Assembly: GCF_000739015.1 (NCBI RefSeq)
Contig: NZ_JPUG01000026.1
Coordinates: forward strand, 1-58,900
Length of the DNA: 58,900 bases
DNA from: Microvirga sp. BSC39
GTDB taxonomy: Bacteria; Pseudomonadota; Alphaproteobacteria; Rhizobiales; Beijerinckiaceae
Direction: 5' to 3'
Shown: positions 8,224 through 17,328 of the stretch, one piece after another
Position numbering within the stretch: position 1 is the first letter of the stretch
Layout: every line of letters begins with the position of its first letter
Program-made: the position numbers and the translations under genes
Notes under the pieces: model-generated
What the model saw: the letters and a program-made list of their open reading frames with translations, nothing else
Database searches by the model: none
What the model was told of the DNA's origin: nothing

Positions 8224-9501
8224 CTATCGGCGCCTGCCGAGAGCAAGATAGGCGGCAGCGGTCCAAGAGAAGGTGTCGCCACCAAGGCCCTCTCCAGTGG
8301 TCGGATCGAAGTATTCGCAGAATCCGGCATTCTCGATGGCCTGGACGGTGGACTGCTCGACCCGTCGGGCAAGATCTTCGGCGCCGTTCAGGCGAAGGCC
8401 GTCCGCGATGAGCCAGTTGATGACCGCCCAGACCGGACCACGCCAGTAGCGTTTCGGCTCGAAGGCAGGCGAGAAGGCCGGCGTCGAGGGGACGCCGACA
8501 ACCATGCCGTCAAGCCAGCGTCCGATCTCTGCCGTGATAGCACTTTGTTGGGCGCCATCCAGTGCCAGTGCGACGAGGGGGATGAAGCCAGCCTGCGTCG
8601 GAGCCTCAATGTCAGCCCCCGAGATCAAGTCGAGGGAGACGAAGCGGGAGAGATCGGGGCGCCAGCGGCGGGCAAGGCCATCGACGAGTCTCCGGCGCAT
8701 CTGCGCCAGCCCGGCTCTATCCTCATCGGTTCCTAAGGCCTCGGCCAGATGCATGAGATCGGCCGTGGCTCGCGCGAGAATCGCGGTCATCTGTACATCG
8801 GCCACCTTGAAGGGAGCCTTCGCCCATTGCCGCTTCGGATCCCAGTCGCAATCCCGATAGACATCGACGAGGTGGATGAAGCGCTGGTAATCCTCGTCAC
8901 GCGGACGCATGGCGGCATCCACGTGGCCAGTGTCCTTGCGGCGGATCGTAGTGGTCGTCGTCGTGGGCACGCGGGCGAGCGCCTCATCCCAAGCGGGCGA
9001 GTTGTCGCTGCCACTCTCCCAAGGATGCAGGATCGATACGAGCCCAAGACCGTCTGGATCGCGCGCTTCGAGCCACCAGCGGTGCGAGTGCAAAGCCGCC
9101 TGGAACAAAGCCCTAGTGCGTACTTCTGCGTCGGTCATGCCGTTTGCAAGGGCGGCCTCGTGAACATGGCGCAGGGCCATGCCGAAGACCGGCGGCTGGG
9201 TGATGCCGGAGGTTAGAATCCGGTGCCGCGTGCCCCACACGTCGGGTCCGGGAAAGTAGGTGTCACTGGGAACATGAAACACAATGTGCGGGATCATACC
9301 ATCGTCCCACTGGCCTTCGACCAGACGCTCAAGTTCGCGATAGGCTCGATCGACGTTGAAGGTGGCAAATCCCATGGCGACGAAGGCGGAGTCCCAGTTC
9401 CACTGGAACGGGTAGAGGCGGTCGGTGGGAACCGTGTAGCCGCCGCGATCGTTGCGCGCGAGAACGGCGTGCGCACCCTCTTCCATGCGAAGCGTGGTCA
9501 T
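8224..9501 (-). CDS. GH63-like glycoside hydrolase (mannosylglycerate/glucosylglycerate hydrolase type)
   Basis: Product of 425 residues, matching the single-domain (alpha/alpha)6 hydrolases of the MGH1 type. Visible marks: GGYTVPTDRLYPFQWNWDSAF, GQWDDGMIPHIVF, a GSDNSPAWD segment (position of a catalytic Asp in characterised relatives) and EYFDPTTGEGLGGDTFSW near the C-terminus (position of the catalytic Glu). It is the last gene of an ABC sugar-import operon, so it probably cleaves the imported compound in the cytoplasm. Glucosylglycerate or mannosylglycerate are the best guesses from the family; a different short alpha-glycoside is possible. An 18-base gap separates it from the ATPase gene. 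Confidence 0.8.
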   Translation of the reverse strand: MTTLRMEEGAHAVLARNDRGGYTVPTDRLYPFQWNWDSAFVAMGFATFNVDRAYRELERLVEGQWDDGMIPHIVFHVPSDTYFPGPDVWGTRHRILTSGITQPPVFGMALRHVHEAALANGMTDAEVRTRALFQAALHSHRWWLEARDPDGLGLVSILHPWESGSDNSPAWDEALARVPTTTTTTIRRKDTGHVDAAMRPRDEDYQRFIHLVDVYRDCDWDPKRQWAKAPFKVADVQMTAILARATADLMHLAEALGTDEDRAGLAQMRRRLVDGLARRWRPDLSRFVSLDLISGADIEAPTQAGFIPLVALALDGAQQSAITAEIGRWLDGMVVGVPSTPAFSPAFEPKRYWRGPVWAVINWLIADGLRLNGAEDLARRVEQSTVQAIENAGFCEYFDPTTGEGLGGDTFSWTAAAYLALGRRR

Positions 9502-9519
9502 CTCAATAAGTTCCTTCTC

Positions 9520-10569
9520 TCAGGCCCGAGCGATCGCGCGTCCGGTGATGCTGTCGATCCAGGTCACACGGGCGGGATCAACAGTGAGGCCGACGCGCTC
9601 GCCGGCATTCACCTTTGCGATCGGCGGCGCGACGATGCGGGCGGGCTGACCGTCGATCGAGCCCGTCAGGAGCAGGTGCGAGCCCATCGGCTCCACGACG
9701 CGAATGTCGAACGGAATACCGGAGCCGTTGGGGGCAAGGCTCGCATCCTCGCCGCGCAACCCGAGCTCCATGTCCTTGCCCGTCGCAGGACACGGCAGAG
9801 TGGCGTCACCAATCCGCGCCATGCCCTGGCTGCACCGGACCTTGATAAAGTTCATGGGCGGCGAACCGATGAAGCCGCCGACGAAGCGAGTCGCGGGTGT
9901 TGCGTAGATCTCAAGCGGCGAGCCGATCTGGTCGATTTTACCGCCGTACATCACGGCGATGCGATCAGCGAGGCCCATGGCTTCCGTCTGGTCGTGCGTG
10001 ACATAGATTGTGGTCGTTCCCGCCTCCCGCAGGACGGCCTTCAGTTCCGTGCGCATCTCGAGCCGTAGGAGAGCGTCGAGATTGGAGAGCGGCTCGTCCA
10101 TGAGCAGCACGGCGGGCTCGACGGCGAGCGCCCGGGCCACTGCCACGCGCTGGCGCTGGCCGCCTGAGAGCTTCGCCGGATAGCGGTCGAGGTAGCTCTC
10201 GATGTGGAGCAGCGCTGCCGCGCGCTCCACCTTGCGCTTCACCTCCTCCTGCTGCGCCTTCTGCATCCGCAGGCCGAAGGCGACGTTCTCAAACACAGTC
10301 ATATGCGGAAAGACGGCATAATTCTGGAAGACCATCGCGAGACCGCGCTTGCGGGGAGCGAGGTTGCTCACATCCTGTCCACCGATCACGACGCGGCCGG
10401 AGGTCTGCGTCTCAAGGCCTGCGATGATGCGCAAGAGCGTGGTCTTACCACAGCCCGAGGGTCCAAGGAGGGCTACGAACTCGCCGTCGTTGACGGTGAG
10501 GGAGACCCCCTGCAGGGCGCGGAAGGTGCCGAATTCCTTGACGACACGATCGATGACGATATCAGCCAT
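9520..10569 (-). CDS. ABC sugar importer ATP-binding protein (UgpC/MalK type)
   Basis: Product of 349 residues. It has Walker A GPSGCGKTT, ABC signature LSGGQRQRVAVARAL, Walker B VLLMDEPLSNLD and the H-loop YVTHDQTEAM, followed by a TOBE-like regulatory domain from about residue 240, as in MalK/UgpC. It drives import through the two adjacent permeases. The start at 10569 (MADIVIDRVVKEFG) is where the family begins; the open frame extends far upstream over the neighbouring permease gene and that extension is not coding. No ribosome site decides the start as clearly as the homology does. Confidence 0.95.
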   Translation of the reverse strand: MADIVIDRVVKEFGTFRALQGVSLTVNDGEFVALLGPSGCGKTTLLRIIAGLETQTSGRVVIGGQDVSNLAPRKRGLAMVFQNYAVFPHMTVFENVAFGLRMQKAQQEEVKRKVERAAALLHIESYLDRYPAKLSGGQRQRVAVARALAVEPAVLLMDEPLSNLDALLRLEMRTELKAVLREAGTTTIYVTHDQTEAMGLADRIAVMYGGKIDQIGSPLEIYATPATRFVGGFIGSPPMNFIKVRCSQGMARIGDATLPCPATGKDMELGLRGEDASLAPNGSGIPFDIRVVEPMGSHLLLTGSIDGQPARIVAPPIAKVNAGERVGLTVDPARVTWIDSITGRAIARA

Positions 10570-10580
10570 GGGGTGATCCG

Positions 10581-11441
10581 TTACTTGCTGGCAATGCCCC
10601 ACACCGCGAAGAGGTAGCGTCTCACGGCGAAGATGAAGAGCACCGAGGGGATGATGAGGATGAAGCCACCGGCAAAGCGGTAGTGAAGCGGGCTCTCGGC
10701 GAGAATCCGGAGCAGATAGGCGGTCAGCGTGCGTTCGCGCACGGTGAGGATCGAGGCGGCGAAGACCTCGTTCCAGGAGATCACGAAGGCGAAGATGGCC
10801 GTTGCGGCAAGACCCGGCAGCGCCAGCGGCAGGACCACTTTCATGAACGCTTGGAAGCGGGTGCAGCCGAAGACCCAGGCCGCCTCTTCGTACTCGCGCG
10901 GGATGCCCATGAAGAGGCTTTGCGTGACAAGGGCCGCGAAGGGCAGTGCCAGCACCGTGTGGATGAGGGAGACGCCGAAGGGCGTGTCGTAGAGGCCAAG
11001 GCGGATGAAAGAAACCGTGAGCGGCAGCGCCAGGATGGCGAGCGGGAAGGCACGCGTGAGAAGAACGAGAAGACGATAGGCGTTCTGTCCGCGGAAGCTG
11101 TAGCGCGCTAGCGCATAACCCGCCGGGGCTCCCAAGAGGACAGAAAACAAAACGGTGAGACCGGCAGCGATGAGCGAGTTGACGAGCGCGTTGAACACGC
11201 CCTCGATGGCGAGGAACTGCGTCATGGCCGCAAGTGACAGATCCGTGGGCCAGATGGTCTTCGGCCAGCGGAACACACCGAGCCTTCCGCCGAAGGCGCC
11301 AAGCGCCACGAAGTAGATTGGCACGAGAACCCAAGCCAGCAGCACCGCAAGCCCTGTCCAGAGCAGCAGGCGCCGGGCGGAGGGTAGAGCCATGTTCCGG
11401 CTCTTCGTCGTTTGTGGGAGTTCGGCAGCTTGAATGGTCAT
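10581..11441 (-). CDS. ABC sugar importer permease (MalG-like)
   Basis: Product of 286 residues with six predicted membrane helices; the first is LLLWTGLAVLLAWVLVPIYF. The EAA loop that docks on the ATPase is EYEEAAWVFGCTRFQAFMKV followed by VLPLALPGL, near residue 200. Start codon ATG at 11441 overlaps the stop of the preceding permease gene by four bases (ATGA), indicating translational coupling. It forms the membrane channel together with that protein. Confidence 0.94.
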   Translation of the reverse strand: MTIQAAELPQTTKSRNMALPSARRLLLWTGLAVLLAWVLVPIYFVALGAFGGRLGVFRWPKTIWPTDLSLAAMTQFLAIEGVFNALVNSLIAAGLTVLFSVLLGAPAGYALARYSFRGQNAYRLLVLLTRAFPLAILALPLTVSFIRLGLYDTPFGVSLIHTVLALPFAALVTQSLFMGIPREYEEAAWVFGCTRFQAFMKVVLPLALPGLAATAIFAFVISWNEVFAASILTVRERTLTAYLLRILAESPLHYRFAGGFILIIPSVLFIFAVRRYLFAVWGIASK

Positions 11442-12304
11442 GGGAGCTGCTCCGGCCGTGTTCTCAGGACGCGCAGGTAAACGGCCGTCGCGGCGAGCGA
11501 GATCGCCATGATGAGCACCGCGTAGGCTGCGGCGACGCCGTAGTTCTGGTTGTCGTTCTGCCAGACATAGGCTTCACCGGCGAGAACGGGGAAGTTGCGC
11601 CCGCCGAGCGCATAGACGACCGCGAACACCTCGAAGGCCAGCACCGTGCGCAGGATCAGCGCCGATTGCAAGCTGGGCTTCAGGAGCGGCAGGGTGATCC
11701 TCATGAACCGTGTCCAGGGCTTGGCTCCGAAGATCTCGGCGGCCTCGGAAAACTCCTTCGGGATGAGTTGCAGACCTGCGATCAGGATTACCAGCACGAT
11801 CGCTGTAGCGCGCCAGAGTTCGGCGAGGACGATGGCGAAGAACAGCGCCCAGGGTGTTTCCTGGGACAGCCAGCCGACTGGACCCTGAATAAGTCCAAGC
11901 GCATAGAGGGCTGAGTTCAGGTAGCCTGTGTTCTGAAGCAGCGCGAGCCAGGCAAGACCAGCCGCGAGATCCGAGATACCGAGCGGGATGGTGAGCACCC
12001 ACAGAGCCAAATCGCGGCCCCGGTCGAGCTTCGTCACCATGGTGGCCATGGCGAGCGCCAGTACGACTTGGAGCGGCACCACCACCAGGGTGAGCAGGAA
12101 GGTGTTGCGAACGGCAAGCGAGAAGTTCAGGTCGCCAGCCATGCGCTGGTAGTTCTCGAGCGAGAAGCCATCGCCTGCCGAGAACGACAGCCAGATCGTC
12201 TGGACGAGCGGCACGAGAAACAGAGCGCCAAGAAAGATGACCGAGGGCGCGATCAGCGCATAGGGAATCCAGGAGGTGCGCGCAGGCATGACAGCCGCTC
12301 CCAT
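11438..12304 (-). CDS. ABC sugar importer permease (MalF-like)
   Basis: Product of 288 residues with six predicted helices, starting with YALIAPSVIFLGALFLVPLV. Its EAA loop reads EFSEAAEIFGAKPWTRFMRI then TLPLLKP. It is the first permease gene after the binding-protein gene (49-base gap) and overlaps the second by four bases. Role: half of the inner-membrane translocation pore for the sugar-like substrate. An alternative start is MPARTSWIPYAL at codon 6. Confidence 0.94.
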   Translation of the reverse strand: MGAAVMPARTSWIPYALIAPSVIFLGALFLVPLVQTIWLSFSAGDGFSLENYQRMAGDLNFSLAVRNTFLLTLVVVPLQVVLALAMATMVTKLDRGRDLALWVLTIPLGISDLAAGLAWLALLQNTGYLNSALYALGLIQGPVGWLSQETPWALFFAIVLAELWRATAIVLVILIAGLQLIPKEFSEAAEIFGAKPWTRFMRITLPLLKPSLQSALILRTVLAFEVFAVVYALGGRNFPVLAGEAYVWQNDNQNYGVAAAYAVLIMAISLAATAVYLRVLRTRPEQLP

Positions 12305-12353
12305 CGGGAAGAGAAGGCCCGGCGAGCCGAAGTTCGCCGAGCCTTGGGACTGG

Positions 12354-13637
12354 TTATTGGACGGAGCAAGCGCCCTGGCTTGGCTTGTCTGGAGCCCAGC
12401 ACGGTGCGCCGGTGTCCCTCATGAGCGCGTCGAGAACCTTGGCCTGGGCTTCGAGCGTGTCCTTGACTGGTTCGTTGCGCAGCACGATGCGCTGGAAGGT
12501 GTCCGTATAGACCTTGTTGAACTCACCACCCTTGGCTCCCAGGCCCACAGGCAGGAGCGAGACGAGTGCATCCTTCGCGTTCTGCGTCGCGGCTACCGCG
12601 CCGGCCAGCAGCTTGATGCCGGGCGCGAGGTTCGGCGGCAGTTCTGCCTTCACGACCGGGAAAAAGCCGACTTCAGCAGCCGTCGCAAGCTGTGTCTCGG
12701 GCTTGGTCATGTGCTCGATCAGCGCCACGGCGCCGGCGCGGTTCGGTGCATCCTTCGGGATCGCGAGCCCCGCAATGACCGGCATGTAGCCGCGCCCCTT
12801 CGGCCCTGCCGGCGCCGGGAAAGCCACGAACTGATCGGGCTGCAAGGTAAGCGCCTCCTTCACGCGAGCGATGTGATCCCATGCTACCCAGACCTCGCCA
12901 GCGAGCAGAGGCTCCTGCATGAAATTGTAGTTGGTGGAATTCGGGTTCGAAACTGCCCACAGTTCTTTCAGAGCATTCCAGCCGGCTTCCGCGTCTGCCG
13001 ACTTGAAAGTTGTGACCACACCGCCTGTAAAGGACGGATAGAAATAGCCCTGGAAGAACCGCGGCAGAAGGCCTGTTGGGCCAGCCGGCAAGCCGATCCG
13101 GCGCTGGCCGGTCTTGTCGACGATGTTCTTGCCCCATTGTTGCAGCTGCGCATAGGTTAGGCTGTTCACGTCCGCGCCTGCCGGCAGGTATTGCAGCGCC
13201 TGCTTGTTGGCGACCATCACGTAGGTGGCCTGCATCCACGGGATGTACTGCTGCTGGTTCGTGCCGAGCTTGCCGAGATCCATCAGATTCGCCGGAATGC
13301 CGCGATCCGTCAGCTTGGCGGCGACGTCATCCAGAGGCTGGATATCGGCCGGAACATGCGGCTGAAGCTCACCGTGGAGTGCGCCGACGACACTTGCCGT
13401 CCGCTTGCCGGCTTGCGTCTCCGCCTTCATGCGAACAGCAAAGGCCGGAGGTTCGTCCACAACATAGGTGGTCTTGCCCGACAGACCCTTCAGCAGAACC
13501 TCACGAACCTTCGTGGCTTCCTCGATCGGGCGAAGCTGCGTCGAGTAGAAGATTGTTTCCTGCGCCTGAGCGACGGTGAGCCCTGCGAAAAGGGCGGTCG
13601 CAGCGGCAATGGCGCGAAGCGATACCGGATGCGTCAT
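12354..13637 (-). CDS. ABC sugar importer substrate-binding protein (SBP family 1)
   Basis: Product of 427 residues. A Sec signal peptide is plain: positively charged start, the hydrophobic stretch AIAAATALFAGLTV, then AQA cleavage before QETIFYS. The rest has the size and segments of periplasmic binding proteins of cluster 1 (GLPAGPTGLL, YIPWMQATYVMVANKQALQ, VAGLAIPKDAPNRAGAVALI). It captures the substrate in the periplasm. Start ATG at 13637 follows a GGAGGAAGG site. The gap to lacI is 67 bases, so it is probably co-transcribed with the regulator. The in-frame extension to 13784 overlaps lacI and is rejected. Confidence 0.92.
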   Translation of the reverse strand: MTHPVSLRAIAAATALFAGLTVAQAQETIFYSTQLRPIEEATKVREVLLKGLSGKTTYVVDEPPAFAVRMKAETQAGKRTASVVGALHGELQPHVPADIQPLDDVAAKLTDRGIPANLMDLGKLGTNQQQYIPWMQATYVMVANKQALQYLPAGADVNSLTYAQLQQWGKNIVDKTGQRRIGLPAGPTGLLPRFFQGYFYPSFTGGVVTTFKSADAEAGWNALKELWAVSNPNSTNYNFMQEPLLAGEVWVAWDHIARVKEALTLQPDQFVAFPAPAGPKGRGYMPVIAGLAIPKDAPNRAGAVALIEHMTKPETQLATAAEVGFFPVVKAELPPNLAPGIKLLAGAVAATQNAKDALVSLLPVGLGAKGGEFNKVYTDTFQRIVLRNEPVKDTLEAQAKVLDALMRDTGAPCWAPDKPSQGACSVQ

Positions 13638-13704
13638 TTCCTTCCTCCAATGGTCCCTTCTTGGTGCCGCTCGACCCGGGGCCGGAAGATCGAGGGCATT
13701 GGGC

Positions 13705-14721
13705 TCAGTTCGCCGGTCCGTGGGTAGTCCGCGGAACCTGCCGAACCGGCAGAATCGTCTGCAACTCGCGACTGTCTCGCCCACCCAGGCGAGCGATCAG
13801 CATCTCCGCCAGCTGCCGACCCACATCGGGAGCCGCGATCTCCATGGTCGAGAGCGGCGGATCGGTGAACGCCGCAGAGGGCAGATTATCATGGCCGATC
13901 AGGGCTATATCGCGTCCAGCCTTGAGGCCCATTTCTTTGAGGGCGCTCAAGGCGCCAATCGCCATGCTGTCGGTTGCGCATAAAAGGGCCGTAGGAGGGT
14001 TGTCATGCTGCATGAGCCATCGTGCGGCCTCGTAGCCACCCGCTTCTGTCGGCTGCGCGATGTATTCAGGCCTGTCTGAGAAACCGGCTTCTGCGAGGGC
14101 TGCCAGCCAGCCCTCGCGGCGGAGATAGGCGAAGGTCAGATCCTGCGGAGCGGCAATATGAGCGATGCGGCGGTGTCCCAGGGATGCGAGATGCCGCGCG
14201 GCATCTCGGAAGCCGGCTTCACCGTCTCCGTCGATGAAGGCATGCTCGTTGGGGCGGGCGGTGCGGCCATGGGTGACGAAGGGAATGCCACGTTCCCTCA
14301 GGAGGGCGACGCGCTCATCGTCCAGCCTCGTGCGCACCACGATCACTGCATCGGCCCTTCGGCCGTCCAGAAGCCGCCGGTAGGTCTCCATCTCCTCCGC
14401 ACGGCCGGCAGTCGGCAGCAGCATCAGATCGAGACTCTCCTCGGCGAGCCGCTGGCTGCAGGCCGCCAGCATGTTCAGGAAGGTCGGGGGGCTGAACTGT
14501 CCTGGCTCTGTCGGCAGCGTCACGGCCACCGCCTCAACCTTGCGCCGACGTAGACTGCGCGCTGCAGAGTTCGGTTGATAGTGGATGGCCTGTGCGGCCG
14601 CTCGAACCCGCTCGCGGGTCGTTGGCGCCACATCGGCATAGCCGTCGAGAGCCCGCGACACTGTCGTGATCGACAGGCCCAGCGATTGCGCGAGGTGCTT
14701 CAGGCTCGACACAGGGAGCAC
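13705..14721 (-). CDS. LacI-family transcriptional regulator of the sugar operon
   Basis: Product of 338 residues. The N-terminal helix-turn-helix SSLKHLAQSLGLSITTVSRAL and hinge helix YQPNSAARSLR are followed by a periplasmic-binding-protein-like ligand domain (VIVVRTRLDDERVALLRERG, LLCATDSMAIGALSALKEMG, IALIGHDN). It should repress the operon it heads until the sugar ligand binds. The start is GTG 14721, behind GGAGAGA. A perfect LacI-type palindrome lies 26 bases upstream, so autoregulation is likely. It is the first gene of lacI-SBP-perm-perm-ATPase-GH63. Confidence 0.94.
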   Translation of the reverse strand: MLPVSSLKHLAQSLGLSITTVSRALDGYADVAPTTRERVRAAAQAIHYQPNSAARSLRRRKVEAVAVTLPTEPGQFSPPTFLNMLAACSQRLAEESLDLMLLPTAGRAEEMETYRRLLDGRRADAVIVVRTRLDDERVALLRERGIPFVTHGRTARPNEHAFIDGDGEAGFRDAARHLASLGHRRIAHIAAPQDLTFAYLRREGWLAALAEAGFSDRPEYIAQPTEAGGYEAARWLMQHDNPPTALLCATDSMAIGALSALKEMGLKAGRDIALIGHDNLPSAAFTDPPLSTMEIAAPDVGRQLAEMLIARLGGRDSRELQTILPVRQVPRTTHGPAN

Positions 14722-14746
14722 TCTCTCCTTTATCAGAAATAGATTC

Positions 14747-14760
14747 CCAAAACGTTTTGG
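14747..14760. promoter_or_regulatory. LacI-family operator, perfect 14-bp palindrome
   Basis: The sequence CCAAAACGTTTTGG is its own reverse complement, with the central CG typical of LacI-family operators. It sits just upstream of the lacI start at 14721, so it probably controls the whole operon. Confidence 0.8.
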
Positions 14761-14835
14761 AAAGTCAAGCTAGAGGACCGGAACCCAATGTAAGGGGCCA
14801 ACACTGGTCGAGGGCAGACCCGAGGCGTTCTGCTG

Positions 14836-14849
14836 CACAACGTTTTGTC
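14836..14849. promoter_or_regulatory. Possible second LacI-family operator
   Basis: The stretch CACAACGTTTTGTC keeps the AACGTTTTG half of the upstream palindrome and a weaker left half. It lies 89 bases farther from lacI than the perfect site, a spacing that could allow looping. No gene on the other strand starts close by. Confidence 0.4.
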
Positions 14850-14957
14850 TGCTTGGCAAAACTTAATGCACAATCCCCTTCGAGTTCATGCCCTATTACG
14901 ATCCTGAGATGGCGCAAACACCTCCATCATGTCCTCTGAGCCGAAAGTCAGCACCGG

Positions 14958-15058
14958 GTCAAAGTGTAACGTAGATCAGGCCACATGAAGGTCTGCTCTT
15001 AAGCGCCAAAGCAGACCAGGCTCTTACGTCTCAGGAGTACCGAACTCAGACTTTCGGC
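14958..15058. repeat. Dispersed hairpin repeat, copy B
   Basis: Counterpart of 7498-7600. Its hairpin is GGTCTGCT (14990-14997) with AGCAGACC (15010-15017) around a 12-base loop, followed like copy A by TACGTCTCAGGAGT. It lies in the 500-base gap between the lacI operon and the Rieske fusion gene; nothing else recognisable fills that gap apart from the operators. Confidence 0.6.
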
Positions 15059-15260
15059 ATCCTTGCGTCAGGAGTGATAGAGCCGGTTGCATGACAGGCG
15101 ATTAGCCCCCAGGCAGGCGGCTCCTACGAGTATCCTCCCAAAGCGCCGGACGAGCCCAGCGAACCAAAATTGCCGGAACCGATTGTCTGCTTGACGCTAG
15201 CTGGGCCTTACCACCCGCGGCACTCTCCGACACCCATGCGTCATGCAACGAGAGGACCTG

Positions 15261-16754
15261 ATGGAATCGCACCGCTCCAGCGTGACCGATAAGGCCATTG
15301 GCCGGATTGAGGCTGCCGAGTGGCTCGACAGACCCGCCTTCCAGCTCGCCAATGCCCTCGCCCTGCCCCAGCGCCTGGCCGGCACGCCTGGGAAAAGGGC
15401 TCGCAACGCGCTGCACGGCACTTGGTTCGGGCATCCCGTGCACCCGATGTTCGTTACCATCCCGATCGGAACCTGGACGCTGGCTCTCGGGCTCGACACG
15501 CTCGAGGCGCTGGGTGCGAAGCATAGCCGCGACTACGGCAGGGCTGCGGATCTTGCCGTCCAGGCGGGAGCCGCAGGGGCGGTTGCAGCGGCCGCCACAG
15601 GGTTGATGGACTGGCAGCAGACCCATGGGCGCTCCCGTCGGGTCGGCCTTGTCCACGCACTCGTCAACAGCACGGCACTGGGCTTTCAGCTCACCTCGAT
15701 TGCCCTGCGCCGGCGGGGGCGCCGCAGAGAAGGACACCTCGCAAGCGCCGCCGCCTGGGGCGTGATGTTCGTGGGAGCTTACCTGGGCGGGCACCTCGTC
15801 TACCGCCGCCGCCAGGGTGTCGATCAGGCCGACCGCAGCGTTGAACCGCGCGACTTCGTGCCGGTTCTGCCGGTTGCCGAACTCAAGGACGGACAGCCGC
15901 GGAAGGCCGAGGTCTGGGATGCCGTAGAGCGGGCGCACATCCCCGTTGCCCTGGTGCGGCAGGGTGGGCGCATCTTCGCCATGGGGGCACGCTGTTCACA
16001 CATGGGCGGCCCCTTGGACGAAGGCTGGCTTCTGAAGGGCGGCCTCGTCTGCCCCTGGCATGGCTCGCGCTACGACCTTGAGACAGGCCAACCGCTGGAT
16101 GGCCCATCAACCTGCCCGCAGCCACTGTATGATGTGCGTGTGCGCAATGGCATCATAGAGATCAGGCGGCAGCAGGAACCCGGTGCGGAGGCGGTGACGT
16201 CGGAGGACATCGAGTGGGCAGCACAGGTGGAGCAACCGACGTCAGCAGATACTCCTCTCGGCCGGAAGGCGGACGAGGTGCTTTTCGAGCATCACGAGTT
16301 GCTGCGTAGCATGTTCCGGCGGATCGAAGACATGTCGCCGGATGATCCGCAGCGCCGTGACCTGATGCGGACCCTTGCATCTGAGCTTGAGATCCATGAG
16401 CACATTGAGGATGAGATCTTTTATCCGGCGGTCCGTCCAGTCAGCGAGGATATTCCAGTGGCTTACGCGGAGCACCAGCAACTCGCCGATCTGCTGGCCG
16501 CGACGCTGAAGCTCCCGACCTCCAGCCCAGAGTTTGAAGAGTACCTGCGGGCTCTTCACAAGGCCGTTGACCATCACGCCTCGTCTGAGGAGCACTCGAT
16601 GTTTATTGAGGCCCAGCGCCTAGGCGAACGCCGCCTGCGCGAGCTCGGGCATGAGCTCGAGACGATGCTCGAAGAACAGCGAACATCGCGTTTCCAGCGC
16701 GCTTTCCGAGAGCTGAAGATCAGTCTTATGGCCCAGGCCGGCAGGGAAGCCTAA
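15261..16754 (+). CDS. DUF2231 - Rieske [2Fe-2S] - hemerythrin triple-domain protein
   Basis: Product of 497 residues. Residues about 50-185 form a DUF2231 membrane domain with the GHPVHPM motif and helices such as TIPIGTWTLALGL. Residues about 195-300 form a Rieske domain: CSH (Cys245, His247) and CPWH (Cys264, His267), all four cluster ligands present. Residues about 335-465 form a hemerythrin HHE domain with EHHELL, EIHEHIEDEIFYP, YAEHQQL and HHASSEEHSMF, so the di-iron ligands look complete. The start at ATG 15261 is set by GAGAGGA upstream; an in-frame ATG at 15243 lacks a site. Likely a membrane-anchored redox or O2/NO-handling protein; the electron partner is unknown. Confidence 0.9.
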   Translation: MESHRSSVTDKAIGRIEAAEWLDRPAFQLANALALPQRLAGTPGKRARNALHGTWFGHPVHPMFVTIPIGTWTLALGLDTLEALGAKHSRDYGRAADLAVQAGAAGAVAAAATGLMDWQQTHGRSRRVGLVHALVNSTALGFQLTSIALRRRGRRREGHLASAAAWGVMFVGAYLGGHLVYRRRQGVDQADRSVEPRDFVPVLPVAELKDGQPRKAEVWDAVERAHIPVALVRQGGRIFAMGARCSHMGGPLDEGWLLKGGLVCPWHGSRYDLETGQPLDGPSTCPQPLYDVRVRNGIIEIRRQQEPGAEAVTSEDIEWAAQVEQPTSADTPLGRKADEVLFEHHELLRSMFRRIEDMSPDDPQRRDLMRTLASELEIHEHIEDEIFYPAVRPVSEDIPVAYAEHQQLADLLAATLKLPTSSPEFEEYLRALHKAVDHHASSEEHSMFIEAQRLGERRLRELGHELETMLEEQRTSRFQRAFRELKISLMAQAGREA

Positions 16755-16896
16755 ACGCCATCAGCCGATGATGGAAACGAATTGCATGTGAAAGTCCGCT
16801 CACGCCAGCAATGCGGAAATCCCGGTAAGGTCCGCCTTGGCCAATTCCAGTCGTTCGCTGCGGGTCCGCAAGCATCCTATGCCGGGCTGGACGACC

Positions 16897-17328
16897 TCAA
16901 AGGTTTCCAGAAGCCTCATCCTCTGGTGGCACCTGGAGGGTCTCAGTTGAAATCCATCCGATGCAGGTTCTCAGGATCGGCGCCAGATAGGCTTGGCTGC
17001 CTCTGATTTCCACCACTCGGCACGCATATGCTCGCTGGTCGCCGGTAGGGCGGTAGATCACCGTCGCTCCAGGTCGAAGGCCAGGGACTGCATCAGTCAG
17101 GGACAAGTCATCAACCTTGCGGTTCTCTTCCAATGTGGCATCCTGACAGACGGCGGCCTCGCTGCCGGCTCGCATGCGCTCAAGGGCTGCAATGACAACA
17201 CGGGCCTGCTCCCGATAGCGCTCTGTCACCTCCCTCAAGAGCGGCCCCGGCTGGCGTCCCGGATACCAAGCCGTCCCGCCAATCTTCGCTAGCTCCTCAG
17301 CGACGACCTCGACTTCCTCCTCGCTCAT
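16897..17328 (-). CDS. Hypothetical protein, second gene of a coupled pair
   Basis: Protein of 143 residues that I do not recognise. It starts with an acidic helix (MSEEEVEVVAEELAKIGG), then TAWYPGRQPGPLLREVTERY, and a C-terminal part with beta-strand character (GATVIYRPTGDQRAYACRVV, AYLAPILRT). No signal peptide or membrane helix. Its ATG at 17328 overlaps the stop of the upstream gene by four bases, which supports both being real and translated together. Frame usage has the GC-rich third-position look of its neighbours. Confidence 0.6.
   Translation of the reverse strand: MSEEEVEVVAEELAKIGGTAWYPGRQPGPLLREVTERYREQARVVIAALERMRAGSEAAVCQDATLEENRKVDDLSLTDAVPGLRPGATVIYRPTGDQRAYACRVVEIRGSQAYLAPILRTCIGWISTETLQVPPEDEASGNL

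Noticed and set aside
10570..11334. N-terminal extension of the ABC ATPase frame
   Set aside because: It overlaps the permease gene and reads as Arg/Pro-rich nonsense; the family start is at 10569.
13638..13784. N-terminal extension of the binding-protein frame
   Set aside because: Would bury the signal peptide and overlap lacI; a strong ribosome site precedes 13637.
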